Shown: positions 57,436 through 64,000 of the stretch, piece by piece | How positions within the stretch are numbered: the stretch's first letter is position 1 | How the letters are laid out: each line of letters begins with the position of its first letter | Assembly: GCF_963422355.1 (NCBI RefSeq) | Contig: NC_085095.1 | Location: 181,501-245,500 of the forward strand | Origin: Corticium candelabrum | Lineage: Eukaryota > Porifera > Homoscleromorpha > Homosclerophorida > Plakinidae | Length of the DNA: 64,000 nucleotides | Reading direction: 5' to 3' | Notes under the pieces: generated by a model | Database searches by the model: none | What the model was told of the DNA's origin: nothing | Seen by the model: the letters and a program-made list of their open reading frames with translations, nothing else | Program-made: the position numbers and the translations under genes

Positions 57436-58479
57436 TGTTACTTACGTCAGCGCTGCATGCATATTTGCAGTTTTGTGGAACACTTTTCAACATTTAGCAA
57501 CAAAGTGATGTTTTTCAGTTGCCTGTTCAGGTTGTTTGGTGCACATAATTATGATGTATGTATGAGAATACCAAGCTTTCAGATCTTGCATTATTATACT
57601 ATTATTGTAGACTAAACCAGGGTACAGTACAGAGCTAAAGTGATCATGCAGTTACTCCTGTAGAATTACACTTAATTACCGTACAAGTACTGTATGTACT
57701 GTACATGTCTTGCAACAAATTCATTTGAGTGAAGCTGCATGATCTCAACAGATTGTCTTGTGTGCATGTCTTGTGTCACGGCATGATTATGGATCAATAA
57801 ACTTTGTACAGACAAGTATTATTGAGGTTTACTGTAGTTTAGATGACAGATTCGTTGCAGAGGCCTATACTGACTATGATATTTTGTGTGCCTATATTGT
57901 GGCTATGCAGATGTACTATGTACAGTATTTCAACCAGGTCTGTAACTACGTTCTCATTTGTTTCATAGCACGTATACATGTTCGCTACAGAAATAGGAAA
58001 AAAGGCAAAGAAATATACTACATGTACACAATGCTATGATCATCTTTTGTGTTTACGTATCTACTGGTAACACAGTACTTGAGTCGCTATTGAATTTTAT
58101 TTTATTTATACACCTGTACACGTGCACAACACTAAAAACAATTCCAATAGCTCAAACTCCATATGTGCATTTTATTCATTTTTGCTATAGCTAACATATA
58201 TATCTAAGAAGTTAGTCATTTACGGCAACCAGGTCAGAAAAGTCCAAGAAATTATTGTGTTGTTACGTGTAGTATAGAAACACTACTCCACTTTGCGCAC
58301 GCTACGCAACGGTTACGTAGGCCTGTTTACTGTAATCGCCTTGGTATTGACCCAGGTGTTGAATCCAAGTGTTGATCGACTTTGACAGGTACGGTGGTGC
58401 TGGAGACAGCTAGAAGGGTTGTTTTGTACAAGCGTGTGGTTTGCTCATTCTACAGTCCTAGATACGAAAGTGTATAGAG
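57436..58479. other. Intergenic between CPT1 and STYXL1-like gene
   Basis: CPT1 3' UTR with AATAAA at 57796, then AT-rich sequence. A CpG-bearing patch (58290–58330, TGCGCACGCTACGCAACG) precedes the next gene and may be its promoter. No gene is supported. Confidence 0.5.
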
Positions 58480-61400
58480 ATGGGATGTGGAAGCACTCGT
58501 GTCGGCGTGTCTCCCCCCGCAGAGTCAAAGCAGTCATTAGACTACCGACAGACGAAAGGCAGAAAGCCAAAATTGGCGTGGAGCAACAAATTGGCCGGTC
58601 GCACTTCATTTTGTCAATTGTTGAGAGATGATGGTGGTAATTCAAGTGAAGGAACGGCCTCTCCAACCGGCAGTAGTTCGAATCTAACAAGGACAGCGCT
58701 GTCGCGATCGGCTACTTCTTCTTTACGGTCTAGTCATACTGAACAGCAAAAAGATAGGGAAACTGATGAAGTGGGAGAGTGTTTGAGCGTGTCACCGTTT
58801 GAAGGACAACGCTACACACATGAAAGTGGATATCAGAGCGCCGACCGTTCTGTCGCACAGGAAGATAGAATTGATGTAGCTGCGCCGGATTCATCATCTA
58901 AAGGTGCTTCTTGTATCAAGCGGCAGCCTTTACCAATATCCCGTGTTGACAGTGAAGGATGTGGAGTTTTGATTGGTAGCAGAGAGTCTGTTAGGAAGCC
59001 GTCCTCCTCTAAGGATCCTTTGTATGTTCGATTGGCTCGACTCACAGCAGCATTGGATGGGCAAGTATGTGGAACAGTAGCTCACGGAGAAGCTGATGAT
59101 GGCACTCAAGTACCAACTGTGAGGCATAATGAAATGGACGAAGTAACAATAGGAAGAAGTAGGTCGATACGCTCTTTACGCATCTATCACGGAACACACT
59201 CTGAACCTGAAGCTATAGGAAGAAAGGTCTCTATCGCTAAGTCAGTTGTAAAGGCGCTGGTAACTAGAACATTGTCGAATTATGGAATTGTTGATTCAAC
59301 GTCTTTAGATTGGGAAAGTGTGGCTGCAGCTGTTAGCATTGATATTAATCAGTCACAAGCAGGCTACAACACTGGCATTGGCAACAGCAGAACTGGTCCT
59401 CCTTCAGTTGCAAGAAACAGGAGTTCGTTTGCTAGTGGATGTTCTGAACAATATCTTGGTGAAGAGTTGTTATGGGAAAATTGTGCTGTTAGTCCACAAC
59501 TGTTTGAAGGGTGTATTTCTCAGTCACATTCATGTTGTAGCATCAACGATGAGCTGTTAAATGACCAGGCTGCTGCTACCTTGTCACAACCGCAACAGAA
59601 TGACAGGACTGCCAATCGATTATCACCAGCTGTGTCCAGGAAGGCATCTAGTATTTCCAAAGTCTCTAGTGTGCATTCCCGATCACAGTTAGAAGATTTT
59701 GTGGAACAAGTATCATCTTCACTGATGAAAGAGAAAGACAACGAGCCATCTAGTGCGGTTCACATGCTCGTATTACGACCTTCTCTTGTTAGTGGAAGTG
59801 CACCTACTTCAATGGTGAGTGTTGTAATTTGTTGTCATTTTCTTGCATTGATTTCTTATGACAAGCACTATTTTAGACAGCATTTATAGAGACACAGCAT
59901 TTCACTCTGCATTTAGTGACGTGTTGCTTAGCATGCTGCATGTCTCCTGGGATTCTGGAGAAAATGTGTTAATCACAACAGAAATTTGAATGATGTTCAC
60001 TTGAAGTTCTTGGTGTTTGTTTTAATTGGAAACTAAGTTTTATGCATGAGGTGCAAGTAGTAACTTTATTTCAGATGTAGTGATTAACCTCATGGGGTTA
60101 GCCAATTTAAAACAACATGTGCTTTGAATTGGTACTTCTCAGGCCAATGGTGATAAGAGAGCCGCACAACACTTTTTGCAAATGGAGCATTTGATAATTT
60201 GAAAATTGTCTTGACTTGTCAATACAGAAGAGTTACTCTGTTAAATGATTTCAATGACAACTGATCAGGTCACTTTTTATTGGGAGGAAGGGGATTATTT
60301 GTAGACAGTATATTTGTGTTGTAGATGATGTATACGATGGTACTGTATCTCTTTCAGATGTGTGAAGAGTCAAACATTGAGACAATGAAAAGGGAAGAAC
60401 TTCAAACAGCAGAGATTGGAGAGAGTGAGAAAGCTGCCAATCAATGTTTTGGGTTATGCTGATTTGTGATTGGCTATAGGTGAAAATGTACTGTCTGTTC
60501 ATGAACTGTATAATCTTTTAAATGCTGGAGTAGGTAAGACAATAAATTATGTTATTTTGTGGGTCACGTACTCTAGTGTGCATGGCAAATGGTACAGTAA
60601 CTAATAAATGACATATTGACAGTAAGCAGAAACAGGCTTGCAAATTTTGTTATTTCTAATAACAAGTGAATTTGCTGTTATTGTATGAAAATCTGCTTTA
60701 GAGAAAATGTCTAACTCATTCTTAGTTCATAATTATAGATTATTTGAGTACGACATGCATATATAATTATATTATTGTAGACTATCATTATTGAACAATT
60801 GGCCTTCTTATTTCTTTGCTATTCTAAGATGAGGCATTTGAAAAACTTTGAATGAAATATTGGATACAGGAACAGCTAGGTCAAACTCTGCAGATATGTT
60901 GCCATATGAATTTCTGCTTGATGCTGTTGGGGAATTTTTTCTTAGCTGATTAGAGGAGCTGGTTTATGTAATTGAGTAATTAACATGGTATTTGCTGATA
61001 TATTCTTATTAATTGTGAATTTCTTAATTTGTTATGTTATTGTAGTGAATCCATACATTCATGATCCTTATTATATTTTGATATTGGATGCTCGATCTCA
61101 ATCTGAATACGAGCTGAGTCATGTCTTAACTGCCAACTGGCATTATTCGTAAGTACATGTGAACAGTGGCATGGATTTTGGTGTGACTTTATCGGATATT
61201 TCTTGTGTTACAGAGTGACAATGGATATGAGATTTTTGATTGATGCTATTTCGTTTCTGGATCGGTATTCTCTCATTATTGTGTATGATGACAAGTCTTT
61301 GGGTGTCAGTGAGACAGAAGGTGAGTGAGTCACTACTTTCTGTACATGTACAATTATGACAGCTTTAGTTGTCTAAATTTGTGGACTCCATTAACTTAAA

Positions 61401-62729
61401 GCACTCTTATGGAACTTACTAAATGTACAGTGTACCGTTAAACAGAGCCACTATTTTGTTGAGACTTCACAGTTGCAGAGTCAGTTTGTGGTGGATAAAT
61501 TAACTTTCAAGCAGCTCAGTGCTTTAATATTTGGGAAGGAGCAATCAGCACATAGAGCAACTACCATTTTGTATTTTGTACACATTGCTGCATTAGGAAT
61601 CAGAGTAATCATGCTGTTGTGAGTACACTGTATATGTATTTTAATAGATTATTGTAGTATCTATCAGAGAGAAATGATTCTTAGAGATCTCATTTATGTT
61701 TAATTTAATTGCGTACCTTTACATTTAGTGGTTGTGACATTACAGGTGCTGGTTCTCAGTTATTGCAAAGATTAGAAAAGTTGGGAGTTGAACATGTATC
61801 TCTGCTTTCAGGTTGGTCAGTGGCTAGACAGATGACTTTAATATTTGTACAGTAGATAGTTTGTCAATATGAATGGTTTCTAATTCGAATAGGTCATGGC
61901 ACTCATCTTCAAACTCCAGACAATATTTAAAGTTTGAGGTCACTGTTGCTCCAGTAATGTCTGACATCAGTTGACAGTTGATCATTTCTTAATCTGTTTT
62001 CTTTTACGAGTGTTGAAATGAGCATTATTATATCACTTGAATACCCAGAGTGGCAACGTTTTATTGCCTTTCACAACTCTTTCTCTTTGGTTTCTAACAG
62101 TAAGTAGTCTAATGGCATCATTGTTAAAGGCAAGAGTGTATATGTAATCAACTCACCGGCATAGGGTGGGGTGTGTAGATGAGTATAACTTCATTTATGC
62201 TACACCATGTATACGCCTTTTGCTATAAGGCTTTGTTGAAACTTGTACGTCCATGTCATGGAAGTGAAAATGGTGTGGCTTTAGCCTTTCATTAGAACAT
62301 CTTCAAGAATTAGCTAGAGTTTGGTTTATAAATACAGAAATAAACTATTAGTTTATAGTGTACTGATGGTGGTGAATGTCTGTTTTTTGACTTAGGTGGT
62401 TTTGAAGCTGTTCAGAAATTGTATCCATTCTTATGTGATACAAAGTTTGTATATTGTATTCTTATTATTGTCGTAAGCTCTGACTCATCAAGATATGATT
62501 TGCATTAGAGTGTACTGGTCAGACAATGATCGTGCATTGATTAAGACATTTCCTTCAACTATCATTCCAGGGTAGGCGTCATTATGCTGTTTACGTATGT
62601 TTGCTTTGATGACGGTGGATATTACAGAAAGTTATACCAAGGCAATGCTTCCCATGCATCAAATGATGTTGCATTCCAACACTTGGGTATCACCCATGTA
62701 GTAAATATTACAGTGGAGCATCCAAACTG
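58480..62729 (+). CDS. STYXL1: STYXL1-like (MK-STYX) rhodanese/pseudophosphatase with long N-terminal extension, 3' end outside window
   Basis: Exons 58480–59814, 60358–60424, 60480–60533, 61046–61148, 61214–61320, 61746–61811, 62396–62444, 62509–62571 and 62628–62729 join in frame (648 codons so far; the last exon ends in phase 2 at GTTAG). From about residue 470 the protein has a rhodanese domain (SVHELYNLLNAG, YILILDARSQSEYELSHVL, GAGSQLLQRLEKLGVEHVSL, GGFEAVQKLYPF). It is followed by the start of a DUSP fold, IIPGKLYQGNASHAS and LGITHVVNIT. The catalytic loop is beyond the window, so active enzyme versus pseudophosphatase cannot be decided. The 445-codon first exon is Ser-rich and low in recognisable domains and begins MGCGSTRVG, a good N-myristoylation plus palmitoylation signal. 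Human STYXL1 lacks such an extension. The exon 1–2 junction is inferred from splice sites and phase. Confidence 0.75.
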
Positions 62730-62854
62730 GTTAGAAGTGTTATTGGTGTTGTTATTATGTTGTTATTTGAGAAATATGAACAAGTGATTGGGCACACGTA
62801 CTAGAACTACTGACACAGAGAAATTATTCAAGTATTTGTAATTGCTTTCTGATA

Positions 62855-63355
62855 CAGTAGGACACCACTTATCTGACAGGCATGGGACCAAAAGGATGTC
62901 AGATAACTGAAAACGTCGGATAACTGACGCATTTTGAAAAATGACTGCAGAATATTTAATTAAAGAAGCTCAACATCTAATTGTACATGTAACAACTAAT
63001 ACAGTACAGTTTCTTTGACTAGGGAGAACACTAATGGGAACTGTCAAGACTTAAAGTAACCACTAATCTTAGTCTGGATCAGTGCTTTCGCTCTTCTTGC
63101 TGTAGTTTTCATCAGCAGCCTATTCAGTAGGACCACTGTGCTTACTGAAACTTCAGATCGTTCTTCCAGGTACTGAAGAACCGTTTCTAGAGCTTCACAT
63201 TTAATTTGACGACGCGTAGATCATAGATACAGCACTGTACGCACAGGAATCGTATATCCTAGTGTGCACACAGCCTCGCAGTTCAGACAAGCCATGCACT
63301 GTTGGATAATCCGTGCTGTCGGATAACTGAGTGTCGGATAAGTGGTGTCCTACTG
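62855..63355. mobile_element. pogo/Tigger-like MITE, TA target duplication
   Basis: CAGTAGGACACCACTTATC plus five more bases at the left is inverted at the right with one mismatch; TA lies on both sides. Internal copies of GTCGGATAACTGA occur near both ends. There is no transposase frame. Confidence 0.8.
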
Positions 63356-63484
63356 TAGTTTGTTTTATAAATATTAATTAATAGACTATCATCTAACTTC
63401 TCTAAAAACGTAGCTAGTGTACATGTATATCTCAGACAGATCTATGTCAAAACCTGCCAGTAGAATGCAGGTTCATACTAGTCT

Positions 63485-63876
63485 CAGACCTCTCAACTTT
63501 TCTTTGCACCAAATCGTGAGACTGTCTTTTGTAAATGACCATGCCCATTAAAGTAGGCGTAGGTAGTAACAGTCAACGTGTTGGGCTTTCATGTTTCTGT
63601 GCACGCACCAAAGCTTCGCCTCGAACTTCCAAACATTACTTTTTGCATACTCTGCTCGGATAGCCCAGATACAAGCAAGCAAAGCCGTATATGAGAGTCT
63701 ACTTCAAAGAATCCGCTATGTCCGGAAAGATGGGGCTACACAAAGCAACTGTCAGAGTGTCTCACTGTAGGCTTGTCGGGAGAGAGGACTGGCAATCGTG
63801 AGAATTGGGCGCATATCGTGAGATCATGAGACATGCCCGTAAATCATGAGTCTCATGATTTGAGTTGAGAGGTCTG
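63485..63876. mobile_element. MITE with CAGACCTCTCAACT ends
   Basis: CAGACCTCTCAACT is inverted at 63863–63876. TAGTCT is present on both flanks, a possible target duplication. The interior near the right end has ATGAG/CATGA palindromes. Confidence 0.65.
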
Positions 63877-64000
63877 TAGTCTAGGAAACTGGGCCTCAAT
63901 TTGGTATCTACAGTGTGTGGATTTTTCACTACGTGTGGCTTTTTAAACTAAATTGTACTGTACTGACTTGACTGGTATTACATTTGCCAGCCGGATTGTC

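Larger units (their letters stand above)
62730..64000. other. Intron of the STYXL1-like gene to the window edge
   Basis: No further exon is recognised up to 64000; the stretch holds two MITEs, listed separately. Confidence 0.5.

Noticed and set aside
1-64000. CRISPR arrays, bacterial operons or integrases
   Set aside because: No regularly spaced repeats or prokaryotic gene organisation; all supported genes are intron-containing animal genes.

Overview
This is a 64 kb piece of a eukaryotic nuclear genome. Every confident gene is split by GT–AG introns (the smallest 55–66 nt), the base composition is AT-rich, microsatellites are frequent, and the proteins are animal ones: mitochondrial ATP synthase subunit b, a MAP-kinase-phosphatase-type DUSP, three anthrax-toxin-receptor (ANTXR) paralogues, a Rabin8/RAB3IP Rab exchange factor, carnitine palmitoyltransferase 1 and a STYXL1-like pseudophosphatase. 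Compact introns and a multicopy orphan protein family that I associate with sponges and cnidarians favour an early-branching invertebrate, perhaps a demosponge. The sequence alone does not prove this.

Layout. 78–4575 (−): secreted protein with repeated lamin-tail-like domains; its 3' end lies off the left edge. 4986–12345 (−): ATP5PB, ten exons. Its last intron has been expanded by a 3.6 kb terminal-inverted-repeat (TIR) element (5380–9015) that carries a dead copy of the orphan family; its other introns hold several MITEs. 13348–16300 (+): rhodanese-DUSP phosphatase. 16648–43389 (+): three tandem ANTXR-like genes with nearly identical exon structure; the middle one has a tandem duplication of the four exons encoding the extracellular membrane-proximal domain. 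43923–47067 (−): RAB3IP, head-to-head with CPT1 (47149–57435, +) across 81 bp. 58480–62729 (+): STYXL1-like gene with a long myristoylatable N-terminus, running off the right edge.

Gene models were built by hand. Exon phases close for every complete gene, giving predicted lengths of 243 aa (ATP5PB), 377 (DUSP), 473, 644 and 522 (ANTXR A, B, C), 344 (RAB3IP) and 775 (CPT1). No operon-like logic links these genes. The local themes are tandem duplication (ANTXR), a shared bidirectional promoter (RAB3IP/CPT1) and heavy intronic colonisation by small DNA transposons, tRNA-derived SINEs and LINE 3' ends.

Strongest leads: (1) the TIR-bounded element with the unnamed ORF family; (2) two equal-length, apparently mutually exclusive CPT1 exons right after the catalytic histidine; (3) the doubled ANTXR domain in gene B; (4) a possible tail-anchored short RAB3IP isoform; (5) the STYXL1-like protein with an unusual N-terminal extension.
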